From Paraburkholderia sp. D15 (GTDB taxonomy: Bacteria > Pseudomonadota > Gammaproteobacteria > Burkholderiales > Burkholderiaceae), in assembly GCF_029910215.1 (NCBI RefSeq), contig NZ_CP110395.1, positions 496,001-560,000 of the forward strand: 64,000 nucleotides of DNA, in the 5' to 3' direction. Positions 1 to 8,215 of this stretch are shown piece after piece. The position numbers and the translations under genes were made by a program. A model generated the notes under the pieces. The model was given only the letters and a program-made list of their open reading frames with translations. It did no database searches and was not told the DNA's origin. Each line of letters starts with the position of its first letter. Positions within the stretch are counted from its first letter, which is position 1.

Positions 1-99
1 CGAAAGGCCCGTGATGACGACGAGCTTGTGACGTGGAAGATCGAGGTTGACGTTCTTCAGGTTGTGGGTGCGAGCCCCACGAATACGGATTTGTTCCAC
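1..99 (-). CDS. uvrA: Excinuclease ABC subunit A, N-terminal fragment (partial)
   Basis: Only the first 33 codons lie in the window; the gene runs off the left edge. The translation begins (V/M)[18 protein letters not shown] and continues to the VVITGLS segment, which is the start of the first Walker A region of UvrA. The only usable start is the GTG at 97-99, because the ATG a few codons upstream meets a stop after one codon. UvrA is the damage-sensing ATPase of nucleotide excision repair. It is transcribed divergently from the MFS gene at 385. I looked for a LexA-type CTGT-N8-ACAG box between them and did not see one. Confidence 0.93.
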   Translation of the reverse strand, partial: MEQIRIRGARTHNLKNVNLDLPRHKLVVITGLS

Positions 100-384
100 G
101 GATTTATTCCATGAACTGGCGGAAAGAGGAAGGGGCTAAACCTGCTACTATAACGACTTTTCGAGACGGCCGTTACGGCTCCCTGACAGCCCGAAGAAGC
201 GCTAAGGCAAGCTGTAAGGCAGCGGTCCGGCGCCGCGGGAAAGTGGTCCAACTGGGGCCGTTTTCCGCGACTGCAAGGCAACCACGAGGCAACCACGAGG
301 CACCGCTGCGCTACGAGCCGCCCGCGGGCACGCTGCCAGTCCGACGGCTCGAATGTCGCGCCGCTCATTCAAATTACGCTTCCG

Positions 385-1572
385 ATGTCCAATCCATCCG
401 CAACTTCCTCGCGCATGAGCGCGCCTGAACTACGCGCGACCATGTCGCTGGCCGCGATCTTCGCGCTGCGCATGCTCGGTCTGTTCATGATCATGCCGGT
501 GTTCTCGGTCTACGCGAAAACGATCCCGGGCGGCGACAACCTGCTGCTGGTGGGCATCGCGCTCGGCGCGTACGGCGTCACGCAGTCCATGCTCTATATC
601 TTCTACGGCTGGGTGTCGGACAAGATCGGCCGCAAGCCGGTCATCGCGGCCGGGCTGCTGATCTTCGCGCTCGGCAGCTTCGTCGCGGCGGGCGCGCACG
701 ACATGACGTGGATCATCGTCGGCCGCGTGATTCAGGGGATGGGCGCGGTGTCGTCGGCGGTGATCGCGTTCATCGCCGATCTGACGGCGGAAGAGCATCG
801 CACCAAGGCGATGGCGATGGTGGGCGGCAGCATCGGCGTGTCGTTCGCGGTGGCGATCGTCGGTGCGCCGATCGTGTTCCAGTGGCTCGGCATGAGCGGA
901 CTGTTCACGCTGGTCGGCGTGTTCGCGATTCTGGCGATCGGCCTCGTGCTGTGGGTGGTGCCGGATGCGCCGAAGCCGGTACACGTGCGTGCGCCGTTCG
1001 CCGAGGTGCTGCATAACGTCGAACTGCTGCGCCTGAACTTCGGCGTGCTGGTGCTGCACGCAACGCAAACCGCGTTGTTCCTCGTCGTGCCGCGCATCCT
1101 CGTCGCGGGCGGCTTGCCGGTCGCGTCGCACTGGAAGGTTTATCTGCCGGTCATGGGGCTGTCGTTCGTGATGATGGTGCCGGCGATCATCGCCGCCGAG
1201 AAGCGCGGCAAGATGAAAATCGTGCTGCTGTCGGCGATCGGTCTTATCCTGATCGGCCAGTTGTTATTGGGCGTTGCACCGCATACGATTCTGACTGTGG
1301 CAGCGATCCTTTTCGTGTACTTTCTCGGCTTCAATATTCTCGAGGCGTCACAGCCTTCGCTGGTGTCGAAACTGGCGCCGGGCACGCGCAAGGGCGCGGC
1401 CGCCGGCGTCTACAACACCACGCAGTCGATCGGCCTCGCGCTGGGCGGCGTGGTCGGCGGCTGGCTGCTCAAGGTCGACGGGGCAAGCGCGGTATTCTTT
1501 ACGTGCTCGGGCCTCGTGTTGTGCTGGCTTATAATCGCCGCCAACATGAAACAGCCGCCGCGTAAGGCGTAA
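385..1572 (+). CDS. MFS transporter, 12-TM drug/metabolite type
   Basis: This 395-residue protein is hydrophobic throughout and has the expected length for a 12-helix major facilitator. The loop between helices 2 and 3 carries the motif-A-like segment GWVSDKIGRKPVI (about residues 73-85), and helix 4 has the GRVIQGMGA pattern typical of drug:H+ antiporters. A major facilitator gene in this position, between divergent uvrA and ssb, is a familiar betaproteobacterial order. The substrate cannot be told from sequence. The N-terminus is uncertain: ATG 385 has no clear ribosome site, and an in-frame ATG at 415 is an alternative. It inserts in the inner membrane. Confidence 0.88.
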   Translation: MSNPSATSSRMSAPELRATMSLAAIFALRMLGLFMIMPVFSVYAKTIPGGDNLLLVGIALGAYGVTQSMLYIFYGWVSDKIGRKPVIAAGLLIFALGSFVAAGAHDMTWIIVGRVIQGMGAVSSAVIAFIADLTAEEHRTKAMAMVGGSIGVSFAVAIVGAPIVFQWLGMSGLFTLVGVFAILAIGLVLWVVPDAPKPVHVRAPFAEVLHNVELLRLNFGVLVLHATQTALFLVVPRILVAGGLPVASHWKVYLPVMGLSFVMMVPAIIAAEKRGKMKIVLLSAIGLILIGQLLLGVAPHTILTVAAILFVYFLGFNILEASQPSLVSKLAPGTRKGAAAGVYNTTQSIGLALGGVVGGWLLKVDGASAVFFTCSGLVLCWLIIAANMKQPPRKA

Positions 1573-1693
1573 CGGCACACCAGAACTCACCCGGCGGCGG
1601 GCAGAGGCGCAGTTCTGGTCTCGGGCCTGCCGGCCATGAGACGCGAACCGCGCCGTGCCGCGCCGCCCGCAACGGAATCAACAGGAGAAACTC

Positions 1694-2233
1694 ATGGCAT
1701 CCGTGAACAAGGTCATTCTCGTCGGCAACCTCGGAGCCGATCCGGAAGTCCGTTATCTTCCGAGCGGCGACGCAGTGGCGAACATCCGCCTGGCCACGAC
1801 GGATCGTTACAAGGACAAGGCGTCCGGCGAGATGAAGGAAGCCACCGAATGGCACCGCGTGTCGTTCTTCGGCCGCCTCGCGGAAATCGTGTCCGAGTAT
1901 CTGAAGAAAGGCTCGTCGGTTTATCTCGAAGGGCGTATCCGTACGCGCAAGTGGCAGGCGCAGGACGGCACCGATCGTTATTCGACGGAAATCGTCGCGG
2001 AACAGATGCAGATGCTGGGCGGCCGCGGTGGTTCGATGGGCGGTGGCGGCGATGAGGGCGGATATAGCCGCGGTGAGCCGTCGGAGCGCAGTGGCGGCGG
2101 TGGTGGTGGTCGCGCCATGTCGTCGGGTGGTGGTTCGCGCGGTGGTAGTGGTGGTGGCGGTGGTGGTTCGAGCCGTCCGAGCGCGCCGGCTGGCGGCGGG
2201 TTTGATGAGATGGATGACGATATTCCGTTCTGA
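1694..2233 (+). CDS. ssb: Single-stranded DNA-binding protein
   Basis: The 179-residue product begins [20 protein letters not shown], a near-canonical SSB start. Residues 1 to about 110 form the OB-fold that wraps single-stranded DNA as a tetramer. Residues about 112-170 are a Gly/Ser-rich, low-complexity linker. The protein ends in the acidic tip DDDIPF, which binds replication and repair partners. The start at ATG 1694 has an AGGAG site 6-7 bases upstream; an upstream in-frame ATG at 1655 would add residues foreign to the family. The downstream flank is interrupted by a group II intron that lies between the stop codon and the likely terminator. Confidence 0.97.
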   Translation: MASVNKVILVGNLGADPEVRYLPSGDAVANIRLATTDRYKDKASGEMKEATEWHRVSFFGRLAEIVSEYLKKGSSVYLEGRIRTRKWQAQDGTDRYSTEIVAEQMQMLGGRGGSMGGGGDEGGYSRGEPSERSGGGGGGRAMSSGGGSRGGSGGGGGGSSRPSAPAGGGFDEMDDDIPF

Positions 2234-2264
2234 GCGGTTCGGTAAGCTGCTCAGTGTCTAACAG

Positions 2265-4238
2265 GTGCGAGTCCTGTCGCAGTAGTTGGTTAGTTTGACT
2301 GCGTAGCGATGGCGTACATGTGGATGGCGACTGAAACATGGGAGCAACGCCGGATAAACGTGTCCCCCGACCCAGTCAGTGGGAGCGCGCAAATATGCAG
2401 CCCGTAACGAAAGTGAACCTGAACAAGCCTCGTAAATGTCAGCCACACGAGTATGCTGGGAGTGGTGTGGTGTAGGGTGGTTCCGCCGAGCCTCTAGAAC
2501 GGGGGCGAAGGCCAGCGAGTCATGGTGGATTAACTAACCACTTGAAGCCATGATAGGAACTCGGGGTATTGAGGATGGGATGCATATAAAGCACTGAGCG
2601 GAACGAACGAGATCTCTACCCGTCGTGGCTTAACCCGCCACGTAATCGACGATATAAGGTAACCGCCGAAGTTCGGAGAAACGCGGGATAGAGAAGTCGG
2701 AGGAGGTCATAGTACTGTTGATGGCAAGGACAACATAACCTTGCCGGAGGGAAGGGCCTCTGCTTCTGTCATGCTCTTTTTGTAGGAGGCACTGCGTGAT
2801 TGCGAAAGCTAAAAACACGCCGTTAGAAAGTGTGCGAGTACTGCAACGAAAGCTATACCAGGCAGCCAAGACGAATCCGACGCGAAAATTCGGTGCGTTA
2901 TATGACAAAGTGTGCCAAAGCGATGTGCTGTGGTCGGCGTACCAACAGGTGAAAGCCAACAAAGGTGCCCCTGGCATCGACCGACAAACTTTCGACGTAA
3001 TTGAAAGCGAAATCGGTCTTAGCGATTTTCTGGATGGAATCCAATCACGTCTCAAAGCGAAGCGGTACAAGCCTCTACCGGTTAGACGGGTGTATATCCC
3101 TAAGGCCGATGGATCGCAAAGACCGCTGGGCATACCAGTCATTGCCGATCGCGTGGTTCAGGCAGCAGTGAAGCTTGTTATCGAACCTATGTTCGAGGCG
3201 AGTTTCAAGGATTTTTCGTATGGCTTTCGCCCTCGGAAGAGTGCGCAACAGGCCCTGCGGGAAGTCTACAAATGGCTGAATTTCAAATGCCATTGGGTTG
3301 TGGATGCGGATCTGAAGGCTTATTTCGATACGATTCCACACGACAAACTGCTGCTTTCAGTGCGATCCAAGGTCATAGATCGGTCTGTTGTAAAACTGAT
3401 CGAAATGTGGCTCAAAGCAGGTGTGATGGAGGATATGCGAGTCCGGACGGAAACGACCGGGACACCACAGGGGGGAGTTATCTCTCCCTTGCTCGCAAAC
3501 CTCTACTTGCACTGGCTGGATCACACATGGGTGAAGAAGGCGTTTGCTAATCGGCCGTACGATGCTCACATTGTGCGGTACGCCGACGACTTCGTAATTC
3601 TGTGCAACAAGAACCCCGAGTTTTATCTGGGGGAGGCCAAGAAAGTGCTGGATCGTCTTGGTCTCACGCTCAATGCGCAGAAAACACGGATAGTAGATGC
3701 CCGGGAGGAGCCGTTCGACTTTCTGGGTCACCGATTTGTAGCCCAACCGTCGAAGGTGACGGGCAAGCTCAAGTCGTACTACTACCCCTCGCCCAAGGCG
3801 ATGAAGTCGGTCAAGAAGAAGATTCGGGAGGTTGTCCGAACAGGGCAGCACTGGAATCTGCCGCAGCTCATCAAGGAGAAGGTCAATCCGATTCTTCGCG
3901 GCTGGGGAAACTACTTCAAGACGGGTAACTCAAGGAAGCACTTCTTGAGCATCGCGAACTACACGACGTGGACGCTCTGCATCATGCTTCGGAAGAAGCA
4001 CAAGAAGCGAGCTAAGGGGTGGAGGGACCACCCGCCATCTTGGTTCTATGATTACCACGGGCTCTTCAAGTTGTATGGCCTGTCGGTGACCGGAGAGGAA
4101 TCAAGTCGGTATGCACGCCCTGTGCCGTTGTAACGCTGCTGGCTGAAGGCAGTCGGAAAGCCGTGTGCGGGAAAACTGCAAGCACGGTTTGACGAGAGGT
4201 CGCTGGGGAGATCACTTCAAACTTGAGACCTACTCTAC
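2265..4238 (+). mobile_element. Group II intron (ribozyme plus intron-encoded protein)
   Basis: The 5' boundary is placed at GTGCGAG (2265), matching the conserved GUGYG start of group II introns. A domain V hairpin is visible near 4155-4190: AGCCGTGTGCGG, a GAAA loop, then ACTGCAAGCACGGTTT, including the catalytic AGC. A domain VI-like helix follows, and the 3' end is placed at CTCTAC (4238), with a candidate branch-point A about seven bases from the end. About 530 nt of structured non-coding RNA precedes the reverse transcriptase gene, as expected for domains I-IV. The boundaries are inferred from motifs and could be off by a few bases. The element lies immediately downstream of ssb and in its transcriptional orientation. 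Confidence 0.88.
2796..4133 (+). CDS. ltrA: Group II intron reverse transcriptase/maturase
   Basis: This 445-residue protein has the retroviral-type reverse transcriptase core: RT0/RT1 segments, GFRPRKSAQQAL, the TPQGGVISPLLANLYL block, and the catalytic YADD at about residue 257. A maturase (domain X) region follows, with the PILRGWGNYF motif. There is no C-terminal HNH endonuclease, so it belongs to an endonuclease-less class. It copies the intron RNA into DNA during retrohoming and helps the intron fold for splicing. The start is GTG 2796, preceded by a strong AGGAGG at 2784-2789; the gene lies in domain IV of the intron. It appears intact, so the element may still be mobile. Confidence 0.95.
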   Translation: MIAKAKNTPLESVRVLQRKLYQAAKTNPTRKFGALYDKVCQSDVLWSAYQQVKANKGAPGIDRQTFDVIESEIGLSDFLDGIQSRLKAKRYKPLPVRRVYIPKADGSQRPLGIPVIADRVVQAAVKLVIEPMFEASFKDFSYGFRPRKSAQQALREVYKWLNFKCHWVVDADLKAYFDTIPHDKLLLSVRSKVIDRSVVKLIEMWLKAGVMEDMRVRTETTGTPQGGVISPLLANLYLHWLDHTWVKKAFANRPYDAHIVRYADDFVILCNKNPEFYLGEAKKVLDRLGLTLNAQKTRIVDAREEPFDFLGHRFVAQPSKVTGKLKSYYYPSPKAMKSVKKKIREVVRTGQHWNLPQLIKEKVNPILRGWGNYFKTGNSRKHFLSIANYTTWTLCIMLRKKHKKRAKGWRDHPPSWFYDYHGLFKLYGLSVTGEESSRYARPVPL

Positions 4239-4265
4239 AGGATATACCTAGATAATTCTGTAAAC

Positions 4266-4301
4266 AAAACCCCGGTAAGCCTTGTGCTTGCCGGGGTTTT
4301 T
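4266..4301 (+). terminator. Rho-independent terminator, probably the original ssb terminator
   Basis: An A-rich AAAACCCCGG...TAAGC arm pairs with GCTTGCCGGGGTTTT across a CTTGT loop and is followed by a T run. It lies 28 bases beyond the intron 3' end. No other plus-strand gene lies between ssb and this hairpin apart from the intron, so it most simply served ssb before the intron arrived. Confidence 0.8.
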
Positions 4302-4369
4302 CATTGTTCACGTTTTTTCCGATTTGTACCTATAGTAGTTGCAATCGTGTACATGAAAAAGTGTAAACA

Positions 4370-4681
4370 ATGTCTTCCGGTTACCGCGTCAAGACTATTG
4401 TTCTCACCTCGGACGAACGACTTCCGATCCTGCTTGATAGGGACGGACAGCCTATGTTCGAGCCTACCGTCTTTGCGCTGACGGACGTGCGGGGGAGGAA
4501 TTTAGCTGCCAACACCATTGGCATGGTCCTCCGCAGCATAATGATTTTCCAGATCTTCCTGGATGCACGTGGCATTGATCTCGATGCTCGCCTTCCCTGC
4601 GACTTCAGTACCATAACTGGACGCCTTGGCAGCCAAAGACTGATGTCGTCGTCAATTTTCGGCTCACCTCTCGCGAATTGA
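4370..4681 (+). pseudogene. 5' remnant of a tyrosine-integrase-like gene
   Basis: The open frame encodes 103 residues. The first 75 or so (TSDERLPILLDRDGQPM, then ALTDVRGRNLAANTI and a FLDARGIDLDARL helix) look to me like the N-terminal, core-binding part of a family of site-specific integrases found in Burkholderia mobile elements. That is recognition from memory, not a search. The frame ends at a TGA at 4679-4681, and none of the three frames downstream continues into a catalytic domain with the R-H-R-Y residues. I read it as a truncated or frameshifted remnant. The upstream AT-rich segment carries a TATAGT-like -10. It is consistent with a degraded integrative element that also brought the OLD gene and the secretion cargo operon. 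Confidence 0.5.
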
Positions 4682-5009
4682 CGCAGCACCGCGATCGCGC
4701 GACATGCGATCGCGGGCCGCCGGGTGCGGTCGGTACCCCGACACCCGGGCGCTGCGACGAGGTCACCGCCCCCATACGCCTCCGCAATGCGAATCAGACG
4801 CTTCATGACTCGTCCAAGAAGCCCGCGGGCGGATTGCCCCACTGCACGAATGTGGGAAAGATACCGGCTCACTGCGGCACGCGCGGTCAAGCCCTCGTAC
4901 TACGCTCTCAGCGCCGCCAGCGACGCGTGGTCGGGAAAGGCCTGTGGCAGGCCACTCCAAGAATCGTCCCGCTGGTTTGCGCCATGTAGCAACGAACGCG
5001 TTGCGTCTG
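4682..5009. other. Gene-free stretch, probably decayed DNA
   Basis: This stretch separates the integrase remnant from the OLD-family gene. All frames give short, arginine-rich, unconvincing peptides. A minus-strand frame of about 80 residues (roughly 4650-4890) is somewhat protein-like, but I cannot assign it. It contains two GCGATCGCG copies in close proximity (around 4690-4720). I see no terminator or RNA gene. Confidence 0.4.
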
Positions 5010-6971
5010 TCAGGCCTTAGGATTGCCGGCAAAGCGGACGGTATTCTCGAGGCCGTGGCTTGCAGCCCAGCGCAGGATTTTCGAACGCAACAGTTCCATA
5101 TAGTCAGCCTTCATGTCATCCGGAGCAAACGGCTCGTGTTGTTCGCCGCGGACGAGGTCTTTCAACAGTGTCTGAACTTGTTCCCCCAATTTTGCGTCTT
5201 CGGTTATCGCTCGATAGGCGTTCAACGGCTTATCCTTGGACTCTTCGTCGCCACCAAGGAACCGTTCGAAATCGGGCACGCTTACCCGATGCCGAACCTG
5301 CAGGCCAGCAGTTCTAGCCTCCATAATTGCATCCCGGATTTTCTTGTTCTCGGTCCACATGCCGTTTTTGTCTCCGTTGGTTTTGAACGGTGGATCGCAG
5401 TCGTGCACAATGCCGAAGCCGATCTTGAAATGGCGCAATACCTTGATCAGCGGCACGAGTATCGCCTTTCCGCGAGCCCGGATGACAGTCGCCCGGTCCA
5501 TGAGTTCTTGTTCTTTTTCCACGATGGCAGCGATAAACGCAGCATGCTCGGTGTCGCCCTCAACGAGCACTGGGTAGGAACCAAAAAACACTTCCGCAAG
5601 ACTAGGGTCAATGTGCTGTAGGGCTTGCAATCTTTGCTTCTCATCGCCTTCAAACGTGATGAAATCAGATCGATATGTCTTCGGCGCTATGGGCGCTTCA
5701 TCATCCGCGCCGACGCGTTCCAGCCGTACGATTGTTGTATGGTCCTCAAAAGGATTAACGAAGTACGGCGAATGGGTAGTCATCAAGACTTGCCAGTCCG
5801 GACTTTCGGCCAGCTTGTAAAGGTGCCGTTGCGCAGCCCGGGCCGCCATAGGATGCAAGGCATTTTCCGGTTCGTCGATTAGTAGCAGATAACCAGGCAA
5901 TGACGGGTCATCAGGACTTTCGGGTATAGGCGCTCCAGCGATATGGGCGTCGAGCAACGCCGTGAGCGTCGCAATGCGCGCGTCGATCTCAGCGCGAGCC
6001 TCATCGGAAATCTTCTTGGTCTTTTTCTTTGCTTCGTCGGCGAGTTCTTTCTCGATCTTCTTCTGGAACTCGCTTCGAATTTCCTTTTCCCGCGTTAATT
6101 CGTTGTGTACTTGTAACATTGCCCAAAAAAGCGCCCGACGAGCGCCCGTTCCTTGCTGCGCAAGCGACGTGTCAGCCTTACCGTCAGCGATTCGGAGCCC
6201 GGACCCTTTCTTCACCAGATCGTCGACCTTCACCGCAAACGGAGCTGAAGCGATGTTCAGGCGGACGCCCAGCGACGGGAAGACACTTCTAAATCCATTG
6301 GTTACTTGCGCGGCGATCTGGTTGAATGTCTCTTCGTGAGCTACGCTGAGTTCATTGATATTGGCTGTGATATTAGAAATCGCTTGAGACAAAGCGGACT
6401 CGGCATTTTGTCGCTCCTTCTCGAGACTCGCGATCAACGGTGTCAGAGCTAGGGTTAGCAGCATCTGCTCAGTCTTCTCGGAATCGTCAAGGGATCCGAT
6501 GCGAAGCGGCCGAGGTAGCCGTGACGTAAAAACGTTGTCTAGACCAGCAGCATTTTTGTCAGGATCCCAATCTCCGACATTGTCTGCCCCACCAGTTGGA
6601 TTCCATGTCGTGCGCACGCTCTGGAAAGACGGGGGCGCCCACTGCCAGCGACTCCTGACTATGCGCAAGCCGTCTTCGTTTACCTTCCACTCGGGTGCAA
6701 TGTTTCCGATGCCGTCTGGAATGTGAACGTCGAGGATCACTTCTGACGGTTGATCGTTATTCGCGTGCAGATGTCGATCCCGCCCCGGCTCAAAGGGGAT
6801 AGAGCCCTTGGCCAGCTCGTATGCGCGAAGGATCGTCGACTTCCCGGCATTGTTGCGCCCTACGAGGCACACGACGTTGTCGAGCGAAATGTCCACTGCA
6901 TCGTTTCCGATGCACCCGATGTTGCGAACACTTATGCGTACGAGCTTTGACCTATTTTCATCTGCCGCCAT
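5010..6971 (-). CDS. OLD-family ATP-dependent nuclease (AAA-type ATPase plus TOPRIM)
   Basis: The 653-residue protein begins with an SMC/RecF-like ATPase: Walker A GRNNAGKST at residues 38-46, a coiled-coil insertion around residues 180-330, a signature-like SLAQQGTGARRA segment, Walker B LLLIDEPENALHP, and a switch histidine in MTTHSPYF. The C-terminal third has the TOPRIM features of OLD nucleases: LVEGDTEHAAF supplies the catalytic glutamate and IVHDCDP the DxD metal site. OLD proteins are ATP-regulated DNases, and some act in anti-phage defence (for example P2 Old). No UvrD-like helicase (GajB) is adjacent, so this is the standalone class rather than Gabija. GC is lower than in the flanking core genes, suggesting acquisition. 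The start is ATG 6971. Confidence 0.9.
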   Translation of the reverse strand: MAADENRSKLVRISVRNIGCIGNDAVDISLDNVVCLVGRNNAGKSTILRAYELAKGSIPFEPGRDRHLHANNDQPSEVILDVHIPDGIGNIAPEWKVNEDGLRIVRSRWQWAPPSFQSVRTTWNPTGGADNVGDWDPDKNAAGLDNVFTSRLPRPLRIGSLDDSEKTEQMLLTLALTPLIASLEKERQNAESALSQAISNITANINELSVAHEETFNQIAAQVTNGFRSVFPSLGVRLNIASAPFAVKVDDLVKKGSGLRIADGKADTSLAQQGTGARRALFWAMLQVHNELTREKEIRSEFQKKIEKELADEAKKKTKKISDEARAEIDARIATLTALLDAHIAGAPIPESPDDPSLPGYLLLIDEPENALHPMAARAAQRHLYKLAESPDWQVLMTTHSPYFVNPFEDHTTIVRLERVGADDEAPIAPKTYRSDFITFEGDEKQRLQALQHIDPSLAEVFFGSYPVLVEGDTEHAAFIAAIVEKEQELMDRATVIRARGKAILVPLIKVLRHFKIGFGIVHDCDPPFKTNGDKNGMWTENKKIRDAIMEARTAGLQVRHRVSVPDFERFLGGDEESKDKPLNAYRAITEDAKLGEQVQTLLKDLVRGEQHEPFAPDDMKADYMELLRSKILRWAASHGLENTVRFAGNPKA

Positions 6972-7424
6972 GCCTTCCCCCGATTAGTATTATGAAACGT
7001 GCACAGCGCAGCAGTTTCGGCTAATGGCGGTCTTACGTCAAAACAAAAAGCGGACCTCCCAGCGCGCATAACATCCTATTCTTTGGCAATATCTCCGCAT
7101 ATGGTTCGTTGGTGCGCTTTTGGACTATGTAACAGTCAGCTAAGGTTACGGTTCGAGTGCAGGCATGGATTCGTCAAAGATGCCGTGCTGCACGGTGGGG
7201 TCCTGCGGCTCTCGCCTGTGGATAACTACTCTGCTCGCCTCCCCCTGCACCCCTCATGCCAGTGAGGAATATAGTTCCCGGAACGGCAGAACCGTGTAAA
7301 CAAGTGGCCCTCAGACGAGCTACTCGTTTACGTTGCACCGGTTAGACTGCCGAAAGGCCTCGCTGGGATGGTAAGCGGAACCGTTCTAAGCGATCTCGAC
7401 TGAACGTTGTCGCCTGATGTAAAG
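6972..7424. other. Gene-free stretch upstream of the OLD gene
   Basis: This region holds the promoter side of the OLD gene and the end of the converging secretion-cargo transcript zone. It has lower GC than the core genome. A plus-strand frame at 6999-7265 (88 codons) starts within the OLD 5' flank, and I cannot support it as a gene. No tRNA-like structure was recognised. Confidence 0.4.
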
Positions 7425-7479
7425 AAAGACCCGGAGGTTCGGGCTAAGTCATTGACTTAGCCCGAACCTCCGGGTCTTT
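7425..7479 (-). terminator. 55-bp near-perfect palindromic terminator
   Basis: The sequence AAAGACCCGGAGGTTCGGGC... folds back on itself with 27 complementary bases on each side of one unpaired base. A T run follows on the plus strand and an A/T-rich end on the minus strand, so it should stop transcription in both directions. It lies about 35 bases beyond the end of the broken lipoprotein frame and is the natural end of the minus-strand operon that begins at 13960. Confidence 0.85.
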
Positions 7480-7514
7480 TTGTTTGCGCGGTTTTTCAGT
7501 TCTGGACTTCCGGC

Positions 7515-7850
7515 CTACATAGCCGATGTGATTTGTAAGGTCGCACGCTGCGCGAGGGTCAATGTCCCCTTGATGGCGCTATCTTGTAGGCTGTAGACGC
7601 GGACATCCTCTCGTCGATTGGAATCGATTAAGGGAATGATTGCCTTGTCTCCATCCGGATGTAGACGAAGCGACCAACTGTGTGATGCATCTATTTCTCC
7701 GCGCAGCCGCCAGCGACCGTAGACTAAGTTCTTCTGCTAGGAGTGGCAGCCTCCGCCGAGTGCCTGTATGCAATCCCATAACGATTGACAACCGGATACA
7801 GCGAAAGCCCATGCTAATAACAAACCGGCTCCGATAATTTTCTTAACCAT
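7515..7850 (-). pseudogene. Small lipoprotein interrupted by an amber codon
   Basis: The first part (7737-7850) encodes MVKKIIGAGLLLAWAFAVSG followed by Cys, a textbook lipoprotein signal with lipobox AVSGC, and stops after 37 residues at a TAG (7737-7739). The same frame then stays open for 73 more codons (segments QKNLVYGRWRLRGEI, WSLRLHPDGDKAIIPL, VRVYSLQDSAIKG) to a TAG at 7515-7517. This second part has a balanced, beta-strand-rich, protein-like composition and ends just before the operon terminator. I infer a roughly 110-residue outer-membrane lipoprotein broken by a nonsense mutation. A functional 37-residue peptide, or a sequencing error, is the alternative. It is the last gene of the PAAR/immunity operon, 64 bases after the PAAR gene. 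Confidence 0.6.
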
Positions 7851-7914
7851 ACCGCCGTCCTTTACCGATGGTTGAACCAGGTTACATTTTGCTAGCCGCT
7901 TTAGCTCTGCGACC

Positions 7915-8202
7915 CTATACGTCGACGTATGAGGTCTTCTGCGAGGGCAGCAGGCGCGGAGGCGGTGTACACGCGCACATACACACGTCGTCACTCAACG
8001 CTGCCTGCCGGGCATCGGGACCCGTCATTGAAACGCGCGGGCCCTCGCACTGGATTCGCCCTACGGTTTTACAGACTGGACAAAGGACTGGATCGCCCTC
8101 ATACGCCTGTTCGCGTTCACCGAGCAAATCGCGTGTGTCGCCGCTTTGCACGATACCGCCGACCGTTGTCACGTCACCTTTCACAATGTCGTAACGCCTC
8201 AC
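7915..8202 (-). CDS. PAAR-domain protein (type VI secretion spike tip)
   Basis: The 95-residue product starts at a GTG (V/M)RRYDIVKGDVTTVGG. It has the glycine-rich, short-strand pattern of PAAR proteins (TTVGGIVQSGDT, then an EGDPVLCPVCK segment and a Cys-rich CMCACTPPPR tail with several metal-ligand-type residues). PAAR proteins cap the VgrG spike of the type VI secretion system and carry or recruit effectors. The GTG start is chosen because a GGAAG site precedes it, overlapping the end of the upstream Tli4-like gene (13 bases between genes). Its place next to a Tle/Tli pair supports a role in effector loading. No vgrG or structural T6SS gene is in the window. Confidence 0.8.
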   Translation of the reverse strand: MRRYDIVKGDVTTVGGIVQSGDTRDLLGEREQAYEGDPVLCPVCKTVGRIQCEGPRVSMTGPDARQAALSDDVCMCACTPPPRLLPSQKTSYVDV

Positions 8203-8215
8203 GATTCGTCTTCCA

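Noticed and set aside
100..384. LexA/SOS box shared by uvrA and the downstream genes
   Set aside because: I looked for CTGT-N8-ACAG between the divergent genes and found no convincing match.
2796..4133. Retron or DGR reverse transcriptase
   Set aside because: The domain X maturase motif, surrounding ribozyme domain V, and GTGCGAG start identify a group II intron.
4381..4890. Minus-strand 169-codon frame opposite the integrase remnant
   Set aside because: Part of it is mildly protein-like, but it has no recognisable domain and half of it is antisense to the better-supported integrase fragment.
5010..6971. Gabija GajA
   Set aside because: No UvrD-like GajB gene lies on either side. The protein is better called a standalone OLD nuclease.
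6999..7265. Plus-strand 88-codon frame upstream of the OLD gene
   Set aside because: It begins within the OLD 5' flank, has no ribosome site or recognisable motif, and the composition is not distinctive.
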